Assembly (NCBI RefSeq): GCF_003177035.1
Contig: NZ_CP029488.1
Span: 496,001-560,000 of the forward strand
Source: Salinisphaera sp. LB1
Lineage (GTDB): Bacteria; Pseudomonadota; Gammaproteobacteria; Nevskiales; Salinisphaeraceae
Length of the DNA: 64,000 nucleotides
Direction: 5' to 3'
Every line of letters begins with the position of its first letter. The stretch's first letter is position 1. The notes beneath the pieces were generated by a model. It saw only the letters and a list, made by a program, of their open reading frames with translations. It was not told the origin of the DNA and made no database searches. The position numbers and the translations under genes were made by a program. Below are positions 23,858 through 33,619 of the stretch, one piece after another.

Positions 23858-24992
23858 ACCTTCTCCGCCCAGGCATAGCGGCTCAAGGCATCACGGTCGA
23901 TCTCGATGCCGAGACCGGCCCCCTCCGGCACGCGAACCCAGCCCTGCTCGTGCTCGATCGGTGCACGCAGGACAGCCTGACGAATCGGATTCGGGGTGCG
24001 ATCGAATTCCAGCATCGGCGCTTGCGGCTTCGGACGCGGCGGCTGAAACGGGAGGGCGGCCAGGCAATGCAGGCTTGCCGCCAGTGCGATGCCGCTGCCC
24101 CAGACATGCGGGACGACACGCACGCCATACAGGCCAGCCATATCGACGATACGACGCATTTCGCTGAAACCGCCGGTGCCGCAGACATCCGGCTGCAGGA
24201 TATCGACCGCCCCGGCTTCCAGCGCCTGGCGCATGCCGTGGCGGCCGTGCCAGGTTTCACCGCCGGCCAGCGGCAAAGGCTGCGCTGCGCGCACCCGGGC
24301 GTACACCGCCGGTTCTTCCGGGATCACCGGCTCCTCGAACCAATCGATGTCGAAGCGCGCCGCGGCCCGCCCGACTTCGATCGCCTCCGGCGCGTCGTAA
24401 CCGTGGTTGGCGTCGATCATCAGCCGCACGTCGGGGCCGATGGCATCGCGTACCGCACCGATGGCCGCCAGATCCTCGTCGTAGCCAAACCCGATCTTGA
24501 TCTTGACCGCCGTGAAACCCTCGGCGACATAACGCGCTATTTCGGCGGCGGTCGCCGCACTGCGGTCCGGGCCGTCCGGGCGGAAGCCGCCGGTGGCATA
24601 GGCCTGGACCGTGTCGCGGAATCGCCCACCCATCAACGTGGAAACCGGCACACCGAAGTGCTTGCCCTTGATGTCCCAGAGCGCGATATCGATCCCCGAC
24701 AGCGCGGTCATGGTCACCCCGCGCTGTCCTTGGTCCCGTAACGCGTGGTACAGCTCCAGCCAGCGGACATCGGTGGCCAACGGATCGCGACCGATGAGCA
24801 GCCCGGCGTAAGCGCCGACCGCAGCCGCGTTGAGCGGCGGCGGGCCGAGACATTCGCCCCAGCCGACGGTGCCGTCGTCGCAGATCACTTCGACCAGACA
24901 GTGCTGACGCCGCTCGAAGCGACCGGACGCGCTTTCGAACGGCACCGTCAGTTCGTGGTCGAGGCAATGCGTAAGAACCCGCTCGACACGCA

Positions 24993-24993
<1 letters not shown>
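23854..24993 (-). CDS. gci: D-galactarolactone cycloisomerase (enolase superfamily)
   Basis: Member of the mandelate racemase/muconate-lactonizing branch, 379 aa. It opens D-galactaro-1,4-lactone to 3-deoxy-2-keto-hexarate. Capping domain: PFESASGRFERRQHCLVEV and VGWGECLGPP. Barrel: ALRDQGQRGVTMTALSGIDI, the KxK base in AVKIKIGFG, metal ligands in MIDANHGYD, WFEEPVIPEEP and AGGETWHGR, and the general-acid region VPHVWGSGIA. The match to the Agrobacterium Gci sequence, as I remember it, is close throughout (including EFDRTPNPIRQAVLR). It overlaps kdgD by 1 nt and gli by 4 nt. Confidence 0.88.
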
Positions 24994-25946
<953 letters not shown>

Positions 25947-25970
25947 TCATCTTATCTCATAATTGAAGAA

Positions 25971-25980
25971 GTATTATCAC
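25971..25980. promoter_or_regulatory. GTATTATCAC motif upstream of kdgD (candidate operator)
   Basis: GTATTATCAC lies in the AT-rich 90-nt gap between the GntR gene and kdgD. It matches 9 of 10 bases with GTATGATCAC at 26845-26854 in the divergent GntR/TRAP control region. Both copies sit where the cluster's FadR-type regulator would be expected to bind. Role inferred. Confidence 0.35.
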
Positions 25981-25985
25981 ATGGT

Positions 25986-26756
25986 CTAGTCGCCACGAAT
26001 CAGGCGCCGATAGCGATTCTGGCTACCCTTGAGATGGGCTCGCATGGCTTCGCGGGCGCTGTCGATATCGCGTTCCGACACCGCCCGGATGAGGGCGAGA
26101 TGCTCGGCCTGGATCTGCTCCATGTAGCCCTCGGGCGCGGCAGCCTCGACATTTTCGGGCAGCGCCGAGCGCGGGATCAGATGCTCCCCCATGAGGGTAA
26201 GAAATTCGCGGAAGCGCGGATTGTTGGTGGCGTCCGCCACCGCCAGATGCAGCGCCATATCGGCCGCGACGGTGGGCTGGTCCGCTTCGATGAGACGATT
26301 CAGGTCGTCGAAGCGCTCGAACAGAATCTCTTCCTGGGCCGGCGAGCGGCGCTCGGCGGCCAGCGCCGCAGCCTCGATCTCGATGGCCGAACGCAGTTCC
26401 AACACTTCGATCATCGAGGATATTCGCGCCCGATCCACCGGTTTGAAGACCGGCACCTGCGCGGTGGGTTCGCGCACGAACACACCCACGCCGTGACGGA
26501 CATCGACCAGCCCATCGGCGCGCAGTGAGGCGATGGCTTCCCGCACTACCGTACGGCTCACGCTGTATTCGCGGGTCAGGCCCGCTTCGCTGGGCAGCTT
26601 GTCGCCCGGCTGCAGGTCGCCGCCAACGATGAGCTCGCGAAGACGGCCACTGACTTCGGCGACAAGATTGCGTCGGTTCTTCTTCTTTTTCGCGGGTGCA
26701 GCTGCACGTTTTTCTGACGTATCTGCACTTATTTCTGGATTGCTCACGTCGTTCAT
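25986..26756 (-). CDS. FadR-subfamily GntR regulator of the hexuronate cluster
   Basis: DNA-binding regulator, 256 aa. A basic, Lys-rich N-terminus (PAKKKKNRRN) precedes the winged helix with LRELIVGGDLQPGDKLPSE and LTREYSVSRTVVREAIASL. The C-terminal FCD domain has conserved DMALHLAVADATNNPRF and AEHLALIRAVSERDIDSA. Its place between kdgD and the divergent TRAP transporter makes it the likely local repressor, released by a uronate or hexarate intermediate (inference from UxuR/ExuR/GudR-type relatives). Confidence 0.88.
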   Translation of the reverse strand: MNDVSNPEISADTSEKRAAAPAKKKKNRRNLVAEVSGRLRELIVGGDLQPGDKLPSEAGLTREYSVSRTVVREAIASLRADGLVDVRHGVGVFVREPTAQVPVFKPVDRARISSMIEVLELRSAIEIEAAALAAERRSPAQEEILFERFDDLNRLIEADQPTVAADMALHLAVADATNNPRFREFLTLMGEHLIPRSALPENVEAAAPEGYMEQIQAEHLALIRAVSERDIDSAREAMRAHLKGSQNRYRRLIRGD

Positions 26757-26844
26757 CCCTTCGCTCTCTAACCGGTCCCGTTGTCAGATTTGCTCAACCC
26801 ACTCGTCCTCAGCAAACCATGCCTTTCCGACCAACGTCTTAATT

Positions 26845-26854
26845 GTATGATCAC
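26845..26854. promoter_or_regulatory. GTATGATCAC motif in the GntR / TRAP divergent promoter region (candidate operator)
   Basis: Part of AATTGTATGATCACTTTGG, containing palindromic TGATCA. It is located 89 nt upstream of the GntR start and 57 nt upstream of the TRAP binding-protein start, a good place for one operator to control both. It matches the motif at 25971-25980. Confidence 0.4.
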
Positions 26855-26910
26855 TTTGGCTCTGTCATCTTACAGCAACCGTGATCGGTACGCACCGAGG
26901 AAGGAGCCGC

Positions 26911-27906
26911 ATGATGACACTGAGCACAATCACTCACCGAACTTTGCTTGCAGCCGGTCTGGTGGCCGGCCTGTCCCTGGCCGCGTCGGCCTCCGCCACC
27001 ACTTGGCGCGGATGGAACATCCACAGCCCCGGCTATCCCAACTCGGTGGCGCTCAAGCAGTTCGCCCAGACGATTACCAAAAAAACACATGGCGATATCC
27101 AGGCCACGGTATACAACAATGCCGTGCTGGGCGATCAAACCGATGCGATCCAGCAAGCCAGCAATGGCGCGATCAATTTCGCGAACTTCAACATGAGCCC
27201 GATGGGCCAGTATGTACCCAAGACCGACGTGCTCTCCCTGCCCTATCTATTTAACAGTGTGCAGCAGATGCATCACGTCATGGACGGGCCGATCGGCGAC
27301 CAGTTCGCCACCGATATGGCCAAGCATGGCTTGGTCGTGCTGTCCTGGTTCGATTCCGGCGCGCGCAGTTTCTATAACTCCAAGCACCCGATTCGAAAAC
27401 CGTCTGATCTGAAGGGCATGAAGATCCGCGTACAGGACAACGACTTGTACGTGGACATGGTTGCAGCCCTCGGCGGCAACGCCACGCCGATGCCGTTCAG
27501 CGATGTCTATCAGGCGCTGAAGAACGGCGTGATCGACGGCGCGGAGAACAATTATCCGTCGTACAAAGAGACCAACCACTACGAAGTGGCCAAGTACTAC
27601 TCGGAAGATGAGCACCTGATCGTCCCCGAGTGTCTGTGCATCTCCAAGACCAGTTGGGACGCGCTATCGGTCAAGGATCAGAAGATCGTGCGTCAGGCCG
27701 CGATCGCGGCCGCCAAGGAGCAGCGCCGGCTCTGGGCCAAGGATTCACGCGAAGCCAAGAAATACGTCGCGAACCACGGCGCCAGGATCAACCAGATCAA
27801 GAACCTGAAGCCGTTCCAGGACGCAATGAAGCCGGTCTACGCCAAGTTCTACAAGGCACACCCGGCGCAGAAGAGCCTGGTGCAGAAAATCCGCAATACG
27901 CAGTGA
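26911..27906 (+). CDS. TRAP transporter solute-binding protein (DctP family)
   Basis: Periplasmic binding protein of a tripartite sodium-driven importer, 331 aa from the chosen ATG, which follows AAGGAG by 4 nt. The frame is open 10 codons upstream from a GTG. The signal peptide ends near ASASAT. Family features: WNIHSPGYPNSVALKQFA, GAINFANFNMSPMGQYVP, the carboxylate-binding arginine region LKGMKIRVQDNDLYVDMV, and MPFSDVYQALKNGVIDGAEN. The flanking uronate dehydrogenase argues that the ligand is glucuronate or galacturonate. Confidence 0.92.
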   Translation: MMTLSTITHRTLLAAGLVAGLSLAASASATTWRGWNIHSPGYPNSVALKQFAQTITKKTHGDIQATVYNNAVLGDQTDAIQQASNGAINFANFNMSPMGQYVPKTDVLSLPYLFNSVQQMHHVMDGPIGDQFATDMAKHGLVVLSWFDSGARSFYNSKHPIRKPSDLKGMKIRVQDNDLYVDMVAALGGNATPMPFSDVYQALKNGVIDGAENNYPSYKETNHYEVAKYYSEDEHLIVPECLCISKTSWDALSVKDQKIVRQAAIAAAKEQRRLWAKDSREAKKYVANHGARINQIKNLKPFQDAMKPVYAKFYKAHPAQKSLVQKIRNTQ

Positions 27907-27909
27907 ACG

Positions 27910-28458
27910 ATGGCCATGAGCATGCGACCCGCGACTGATGAACACGACATGCCGGCCGGACCGCCCGCATTGGCGGCAATACGTCGGATCCTCGACGGCA
28001 TCGCCTGGCTCTGTATGCTGGCAGCCGGCATGGGCCTGGTGTTCATTGTGGCCAGTTTCGGCTGGCTGGTTTATGGCCGCTATATCCTCAACAACACGCC
28101 GACCTGGATCGAACAGCTTTCACTGCTGCTGATCATCTACATCGTCTGCCTCGGCACCGCGGCCGGCGTGCATCGCCACACGCATCTGAGCATCGATTTC
28201 GTGCGCAAGGGCCTCCCTTACTGGCCCCGACATGCTTTGCACGTGCTGGCGGACCTGATGGTTATCGCCTTCGGCGCCATCATGGCCTGGCAGGGCTGGG
28301 TCCTTACACTCACCAATGCCAACCACGAGCTGCCGATGCTGAGCGTTACCGCCGCGTGGCGCGCGGCACCGCTCGCACTCTGCGGCGTTTTGATCGTCGT
28401 ATTCACTATATTCGACGTCATCGAACGCTTGTTCGCCGGGCCGGGAGCGACACGCTGA
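27910..28458 (+). CDS. TRAP transporter small membrane subunit (DctQ family)
   Basis: Four-helix inner-membrane subunit, 182 aa, 3 nt after the binding-protein stop. Helices are seen at about residues 33-56, 72-92 (WIEQLSLLLIIYIVCLGTAA), 115-135 and 148-172. The DctQ signature is visible as GRYILNNTPTWIEQL with VHRHTHLSIDFV. It overlaps the large-subunit start by 1 base pair of its stop (TGATG arrangement). Confidence 0.92.
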   Translation: MAMSMRPATDEHDMPAGPPALAAIRRILDGIAWLCMLAAGMGLVFIVASFGWLVYGRYILNNTPTWIEQLSLLLIIYIVCLGTAAGVHRHTHLSIDFVRKGLPYWPRHALHVLADLMVIAFGAIMAWQGWVLTLTNANHELPMLSVTAAWRAAPLALCGVLIVVFTIFDVIERLFAGPGATR

Positions 28459-29738
28459 TGGGACTGATCATCCTCTTCGGGCTTTTCTTTGTCGGCTTGA
28501 TCGCCGGCGCGCCCGTCGCCTTCGCACTCGGACTCGCCTCGATTGCGACCTTCCTCTACGAAGGGCTACCGCTGTTCGTCGCCTTCCAGCGCATTCTGTC
28601 GGGCATCGCGAGCTTCTCGTTGCTGGCGATACCGTTTTTCATCTTCGCTGGCGAGCTGATGCTGCACGGCGGCATCGCCAACCGGCTGGTCCGCTTCGCA
28701 GCCGCCGCCGTCGGCCGCATGCGCGGTGGGCTCGGCATGGTGGACGTCGTCTCCTCGATGCTGTTCGGCGGTATTTCCGGTTCGGCCGTGGCCGACACCT
28801 CGGCGCTCGGCTCGATCCTGATGCCGGTGATGAAGGAAAAAGGCTATGACGCCGACTACGCGGTCAACGTGACCGTCACCTCGTCCACCGCCGGCGTGGT
28901 AATCCCGCCAAGCCACAACATGCTGCTCTATGTGGTGGCCGCAGGCGGCGGTATCTCGGTGGGTAAGCTGTTCATCGCCGGCATCGTGCCAGGCATTCTC
29001 ATGTGTCTGTGCCTGGCGGTGGCCGCCTATGCGGTTGCGGTCAAGCGCGGCTACGGTTCGGAGCCTTTTCCCGGCTGGATGGTGCTGTTGACGAGCTTCA
29101 TCGTGTCGCTGCCCGGTCTGCTCACCGCGGTGATCATCGTTGGCGGGGTGCTCTCGGGCGTACTCACGGTGACCGAATCCGGCGCCTTCGGCGCCATCTA
29201 TGCGCTGGTCGTTACGCTGATCGTTTATCGGGAGCTGAGCTGGCGCGCATTCAAGACCGCGGTGGCACAGGCCGTGCGCACAACCTCGCTGGTGATGATC
29301 CTGGTCGGCTGCGCCTCGGCGTTCGCCTATCTGCTGGCGCTGTATCGCGTACCGGACAATCTCGCGACGTTTCTGACCTCGGTGTCGAGCAATCCTTATG
29401 TGATTCTGCTGTTGCTCAATCTCATGCTGCTGGTGCTGGGCATGATCATGGACATGGCCGCACTCATCCTCATCTGCACGCCCATATTCCTCCCGGTGGT
29501 CACCGACATCGGCATGGATCCGATCCAGTTCGGCGTGGTGATGATGATGAATCTCGGCCTTGGCCTGTGCACGCCACCGGTCGGCGCCTGCCTGTTCGTC
29601 GGCTGTGCAATCGGTGATATCCCCATCGAGCAAGCCGCCAAGACGATCTGGCCATTCTATCTAGCCATCCTCGCAGCGCTCATGCTCACGACCTATATCG
29701 CACCGATATCCATGACGCTGCCGCATCTTCTGAATTGA
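28458..29738 (+). CDS. TRAP transporter large permease subunit (DctM family)
   Basis: Sodium-coupled transport subunit, 426 aa with about 12 hydrophobic helices. The start at ATG 28458 overlaps the dctQ stop; an upstream in-frame ATG inside dctQ is ignored because this one begins directly with the first helix (LIILFGLFFVGLIAGAPVAF). Family stretches: IPFFIFAGELMLHGGIANRLV, SMLFGGISGSAVADTSALGS, IPPSHNMLLYVVAAGG, and MNLGLGLCTPPVGACLFVG near the C-terminus. Completes a DctPQM set. Confidence 0.95.
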   Translation: MGLIILFGLFFVGLIAGAPVAFALGLASIATFLYEGLPLFVAFQRILSGIASFSLLAIPFFIFAGELMLHGGIANRLVRFAAAAVGRMRGGLGMVDVVSSMLFGGISGSAVADTSALGSILMPVMKEKGYDADYAVNVTVTSSTAGVVIPPSHNMLLYVVAAGGGISVGKLFIAGIVPGILMCLCLAVAAYAVAVKRGYGSEPFPGWMVLLTSFIVSLPGLLTAVIIVGGVLSGVLTVTESGAFGAIYALVVTLIVYRELSWRAFKTAVAQAVRTTSLVMILVGCASAFAYLLALYRVPDNLATFLTSVSSNPYVILLLLNLMLLVLGMIMDMAALILICTPIFLPVVTDIGMDPIQFGVVMMMNLGLGLCTPPVGACLFVGCAIGDIPIEQAAKTIWPFYLAILAALMLTTYIAPISMTLPHLLN

Positions 29739-29757
29739 AATCGCTAAGGAGCAAGCC

Positions 29758-30561
29758 ATGCTGCAACGTCTTCTGTTGACGGGCGCGGCCGGCGGTGTGG
29801 GCACCGCGCTGCGGCCGTTCCTGTCACGAATCGCACACCATATCGTGCTCTCGGACCGCGAAGGCATCGACGATATTGCCGAGCACGAGAGTTTTACCGC
29901 CTGCGACCTGGCGGACCGCGCGGCGGTAAATGAACTGGTCGCCGGCTGCGACGGCATCATCCATCTCGGCGGCATCTCGGTCGAAAAGCCGTTCGACCAG
30001 ATCCTCGACGCCAACATCATCGGGGGTTACAACCTGTTCGAAGCCGCCCGCGCCCGGGGCCGGCCACGCATCGTGTTCGCCAGCTCAAATCACGTGATCG
30101 GCTACTACAAGCGCGAAGACAAACTCGACGCGCAAAGCCTGCCCCGGCCCGATTCGCTCTATGGCGTCTCCAAAGCGTTCGGCGAGAACCTGGCCCGCCT
30201 GTATTTCGATAAGTTCGGTCAGGAATGTCTGTCGATTCGGATCGGATCGTGTTTCGATCATCCCAAGAATCCGCGCATGCTCGCGACCTGGCTGGCGACC
30301 GAGGATCTCGCCGACCTGTGCGAGCGCGCCTTCACCGCCCCGCGGCTCGGCAACACCATCGTCTATGGCGCCTCCGACAACGACGAATGCTGGTGGGACA
30401 ACTCAGCCGCGGATTTCCTGGGCTGGAGACCACGCCACAGCGCCGCCCGGTGGCGGGATACAGTGCTTGCCGAGGCGGCCCCGCAAGATCCGGACGATCC
30501 CGCCGTGGTCTATCAGGGCGGCGATTTCGCAGCCGCCGGCCACCCGGAAGACACCCACTGA
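29758..30561 (+). CDS. udh: Uronate dehydrogenase
   Basis: NAD-dependent short-chain (extended SDR-like) enzyme oxidising glucuronate or galacturonate to the aldarolactone; 267 aa. Rossmann motif LLTGAAGGVGTALRP at the N-terminus, then HLGGISVEKPFDQIL, FASSNHVIGYYKRED and the catalytic YxxxK in YGVSKAFGENLARLYFDKFG. The C-terminal region has RIGSCFDHPKNPRMLATWL and YGASDNDECWWDN, features shared with the characterised Pseudomonas and Agrobacterium Udh. It is preceded by a good ribosome site (AAGGAG) and follows dctM after 19 nt. Its lactone product is the substrate of the gli/gci genes on the other strand. Confidence 0.93.
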   Translation: MLQRLLLTGAAGGVGTALRPFLSRIAHHIVLSDREGIDDIAEHESFTACDLADRAAVNELVAGCDGIIHLGGISVEKPFDQILDANIIGGYNLFEAARARGRPRIVFASSNHVIGYYKREDKLDAQSLPRPDSLYGVSKAFGENLARLYFDKFGQECLSIRIGSCFDHPKNPRMLATWLATEDLADLCERAFTAPRLGNTIVYGASDNDECWWDNSAADFLGWRPRHSAARWRDTVLAEAAPQDPDDPAVVYQGGDFAAAGHPEDTH

Positions 30562-30714
30562 CTGTGTTGAACATACACACGCACAGTGCTTGTATTACAT
30601 GGTTATCGTCACCATTAACCGGATAACGACTCAAAGAAACGAAGGCGCTCCATGACGACAGATGGAATGTCTTCGCTGTTCTTAAAATTGTCTTGATCTA
30701 CAAAGGAGCTCTCC
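30562..30714. promoter_or_regulatory. udh - aldehyde dehydrogenase gap with possible promoter and short leader ORF
   Basis: 153 nt of AT-richer sequence. A possible promoter is TTGAAC (30567-30572), 18 nt, TGTATT (30591-30596). Between it and the dehydrogenase gene lies a 14-codon frame at 30652-30696 (MTTDGMSSLFLKLS) preceded by GAAGG. A good AAAGGAG ribosome site precedes the dehydrogenase ATG. The gap may allow separate expression of the last enzyme. All of this is low-confidence. Confidence 0.3.
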
Positions 30715-32280
30715 ATGCCCGAGATCACCGGCCAGCAATTCATCGGCGGCGCCCGCGTGGCGGCCGGCCAGGATACGCTTGCCAGCAAATCGGCCGAGGA
30801 CAACACCCCCTACAAGCAGGACTTCTTCGAAGCGACGCCCGAGGAAGTCAGCGCCGCTGCCGAAGCCGCGCACGACGCCTTCGATACCTTCGCCACCACC
30901 GATCCGGAAACCCGCGCGGCGTTTCTCGAAGCCTGTGCCGACGAGATCGAGGCCCTCGGCGATACGGTCATTCGTGAAGCCATGCGCGAAACCGCCCTGC
31001 CCGAGAAACGCCTGACCGGCGAAGTCGGCCGCACCACCGGCCAGTTGCGCCTGTTCGCGAAAGTCCTGCGCCGCGGTGATTATCTCGGCGTGCGCATCGA
31101 TACCGCCACCGACGCGGCGCCGGATCTGCGCCAGATGCAGCAGGCGCTCGGCCCGGTGGCGGTGTTCGGCGCCTCCAATTTCCCGTTCGCCTTCTCGGTC
31201 GCCGGCGGCGATACCGCCTCGGCCTTCGCCGCCGGCTGCCCGGTGGTGGTCAAGGCCCATCCGGGGCATATGGTCACCTCGGAGATGGTGGGCAACGCCA
31301 TCGAGGCGGCGGTGAAAAAATCCGGCATGCCGGCCGGCACTTTCAATATGATCTTCGGCGGCATGGTCGGCGCGCAGCTGGTACAGGAACCGGCAATCAA
31401 GGCGGTCGGCTTCACGGGCTCCAAGACCGGCGGTCGGGCCCTGTTCGATCTGGCCTCGCAGCGTGAGGAGCCGATTCCGGTCTATGCCGAAATGTCGAGC
31501 GTGAACCCGATGTTCATGCTGCCGGAAGCGATCGCGGCCCGCGGCAACGAACTCGCCGAGGGTCTGGCCGGCTCGATCTGTCTCGGGGCCGGCCAGTTCT
31601 GTACCGGGCCCGGGGTGATCATCGGGGTGAAGTCGCCCGCGATGACGGCCTTTATCGAAACCCTCGGCGAAGCGCTCAAGAACAAGCCGGGCCAGGTGAT
31701 GCTGAACCACGGCCTGCTGGATAACTACCAACACGGCGTGGAACGGCTCAAGGGCCTGAACGGCGTACGGGAAGTCGTGGCCGGCTCGGCCGCATCGAAC
31801 CAGGCGGCGGCGCGGCTGTTCATGGCCGACAAGTCGGTGTTGTTCGACGACGCCCAGCCGTTGATGGAAGAGGTGTTCGGCCCGAGCACGGTGGTGGTCG
31901 AGCTGGACAGCGCCGATGAGCTCGAAGCTGCCGCACGGGCGATCAACGGCCAGCTGACGGCGACGGTGACCGGCGACGACGCCGAGATCGCCCGGCACCA
32001 GCCACTCGTCACGGCCCTGTCGCGGCGCGCCGGCCGGGTGTTGTTCAACGGCTTCCCGACCGGCGTGGCGGTCAACGATGCCATGGTGCACGGCGGACCG
32101 TACCCGGCGACCACCGATTTCCACAGCACGTCGGTGGGCACGCTGGCGATCAATCGCTATCTGCGTGCGGTGTGTTTCCAGAATGCACCCACCGCAGTCC
32201 TGCCGAAAGCCCTCGCCGATGGCAATCCGCTGGGCATCCGGCGCCTGGTCAACGGCGATATGACCACGGCCGGCCTGTAG
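30715..32280 (+). CDS. 2,5-dioxovalerate (2-oxoglutarate semialdehyde) dehydrogenase
   Basis: NAD(P)-dependent aldehyde dehydrogenase of 521 aa, last step of the oxidative uronate pathway, giving 2-oxoglutarate. Motifs: GPVAVFGASNFPFAFSVAGG, CPVVVKAHPGH, the nucleotide loop GFTGSKTGGRALFDLA, the general-base Glu in PVYAEMSSVNP, and the catalytic Cys in CLGAGQFCTGPGV. The KAHPGH and AEMSSVNPMFMLPEA stretches are typical of the KGSADH group next to KdgD, not of betaine- or succinate-semialdehyde enzymes. Followed directly by a strong terminator. Confidence 0.93.
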   Translation: MPEITGQQFIGGARVAAGQDTLASKSAEDNTPYKQDFFEATPEEVSAAAEAAHDAFDTFATTDPETRAAFLEACADEIEALGDTVIREAMRETALPEKRLTGEVGRTTGQLRLFAKVLRRGDYLGVRIDTATDAAPDLRQMQQALGPVAVFGASNFPFAFSVAGGDTASAFAAGCPVVVKAHPGHMVTSEMVGNAIEAAVKKSGMPAGTFNMIFGGMVGAQLVQEPAIKAVGFTGSKTGGRALFDLASQREEPIPVYAEMSSVNPMFMLPEAIAARGNELAEGLAGSICLGAGQFCTGPGVIIGVKSPAMTAFIETLGEALKNKPGQVMLNHGLLDNYQHGVERLKGLNGVREVVAGSAASNQAAARLFMADKSVLFDDAQPLMEEVFGPSTVVVELDSADELEAAARAINGQLTATVTGDDAEIARHQPLVTALSRRAGRVLFNGFPTGVAVNDAMVHGGPYPATTDFHSTSVGTLAINRYLRAVCFQNAPTAVLPKALADGNPLGIRRLVNGDMTTAGL

Positions 32281-32308
32281 GCCGGTACGCCGCAGGCACT
32301 TTGCCGAG

Positions 32309-32335
32309 GGGCCGGCTGCATGCCGGCCCTTTTTA
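32309..32335 (+). terminator. Rho-independent terminator ending the uronate operon
   Basis: Stem GGGCCGGC / GCCGGCCC with loop TGCAT, followed immediately by TTTTTATT. A textbook intrinsic terminator 28 nt after the dehydrogenase stop. Confidence 0.85.
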
Positions 32336-32575
32336 TTGATGCGCCCGGCCCCGCGCGCGCCACAAGCAGGCGCAGCGATCACGCAGCCTTGGTTGCACCG
32401 GTAATTTTTGGAAAACGTGTCATGTGGGGGCGCCGTTCCACTGCGAAAGCATCCCGTGACATCACCAAGGCAAACGCGTGTGCTCAGCAACGACGTTCGC
32501 GCCGTCGTGCGCTATCGCCCGGCCTGCGGCTATCGGTAGAATCCCAGCATCACTCATCGTCCGCTGACGTACCCC

Positions 32576-33619
32576 ATGTCCCATGATCGTTTGCTGCGGG
32601 CCCTCAGGCGCGAGCCGGTGGACGCCACGCCGGTATGGCTGATGCGTCAGGCCGGGCGTTATCTGCCCGAATACCGCAAGCTGCGCGAGAAGGCCGGCAG
32701 CTTTCTCGATCTGTGCCAGAATCCGGAATTGGCCTGCGAGGTCACGCTGCAACCGCTGCGCCGTTTCGATCTGGACGGCGCGATCCTGTTCTCCGACATC
32801 CTCACGGTCCCCGAGGCAATGGGGCTGGGCCTGCATTTCGTGGCTGGCGAAGGACCGCATTTCGCCCACCCGGTCCGTACGCCCGCCGCCATCGACCGGC
32901 TCGTGATTCCGGACATCGAAGATGAGCTCGGTTATGTCCCGGCCGCGATCAAGCTGATCCGGCGCGAACTGGACGGCAAGACGCCGCTGATCGGCTTCGC
33001 CGGCAGCCCGTGGACGCTGGCGACGTACATGGTCGAGGGCGGCCCGTCGAAGAATTACGAACATATCAAGGCGCTGATGTACAACGCACCGGACGCCCTA
33101 CATCGCCTGCTGGATGTGCTGGCGCTCTCAACCGTCGCCTACCTCAACGCCCAGATCGCGGCCGGCGCACAGGCCGTTCAGATCTTCGACACCTGGGGCG
33201 GCGTGCTGTCGCCGGCGAACTACCGGGCATTCTCGCTGGCCTACATGGCGCAGATCGTGGCCGGACTCGAACCGGGGCCCGATGGCAACGTGCCGACGAT
33301 CCTGTTCACCAAGGGCGGCGGCCCGTGGCTAGAGCACATCGCGGCCAGCGGCACGTCGGCGATCGGGCTGGACTGGACCATCGACATCGACGACGCAGCA
33401 GCGCGCGTGGGTGATCGCGTGGCACTTCAGGGCAACGCCGACCCGGCGATCCTGTTCGCGGAACCCGAGCGCATACGCACGGAAGTGCGCGATATCCTCG
33501 ATCGCTTCGGCGACCGGCCGGGGCATGTGTTCAACCTCGGCCACGGCGTGACGCCGCAGGTGGACCCCACGCATGTGGGCGCGCTGGTCGACGCCGTCCA
33601 CGAGTTCTCGGCCCGCTGA
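32576..33619 (+). CDS. hemE: Uroporphyrinogen decarboxylase
   Basis: Cytosolic heme-pathway enzyme turning uroporphyrinogen III into coproporphyrinogen III; 347 aa, expected size. Family motifs: [16 protein letters not shown] (substrate-binding Arg and signature 1), [20 protein letters not shown] with the catalytic Asp, [28 protein letters not shown], and the C-terminal [16 protein letters not shown]. The start overlaps nothing upstream; its stop overlaps the acyltransferase start by 1 nt. The 295-nt upstream gap holds the preceding terminator and no gene. Confidence 0.97.
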   Translation: MSHDRLLRALRREPVDATPVWLMRQAGRYLPEYRKLREKAGSFLDLCQNPELACEVTLQPLRRFDLDGAILFSDILTVPEAMGLGLHFVAGEGPHFAHPVRTPAAIDRLVIPDIEDELGYVPAAIKLIRRELDGKTPLIGFAGSPWTLATYMVEGGPSKNYEHIKALMYNAPDALHRLLDVLALSTVAYLNAQIAAGAQAVQIFDTWGGVLSPANYRAFSLAYMAQIVAGLEPGPDGNVPTILFTKGGGPWLEHIAASGTSAIGLDWTIDIDDAAARVGDRVALQGNADPAILFAEPERIRTEVRDILDRFGDRPGHVFNLGHGVTPQVDPTHVGALVDAVHEFSAR

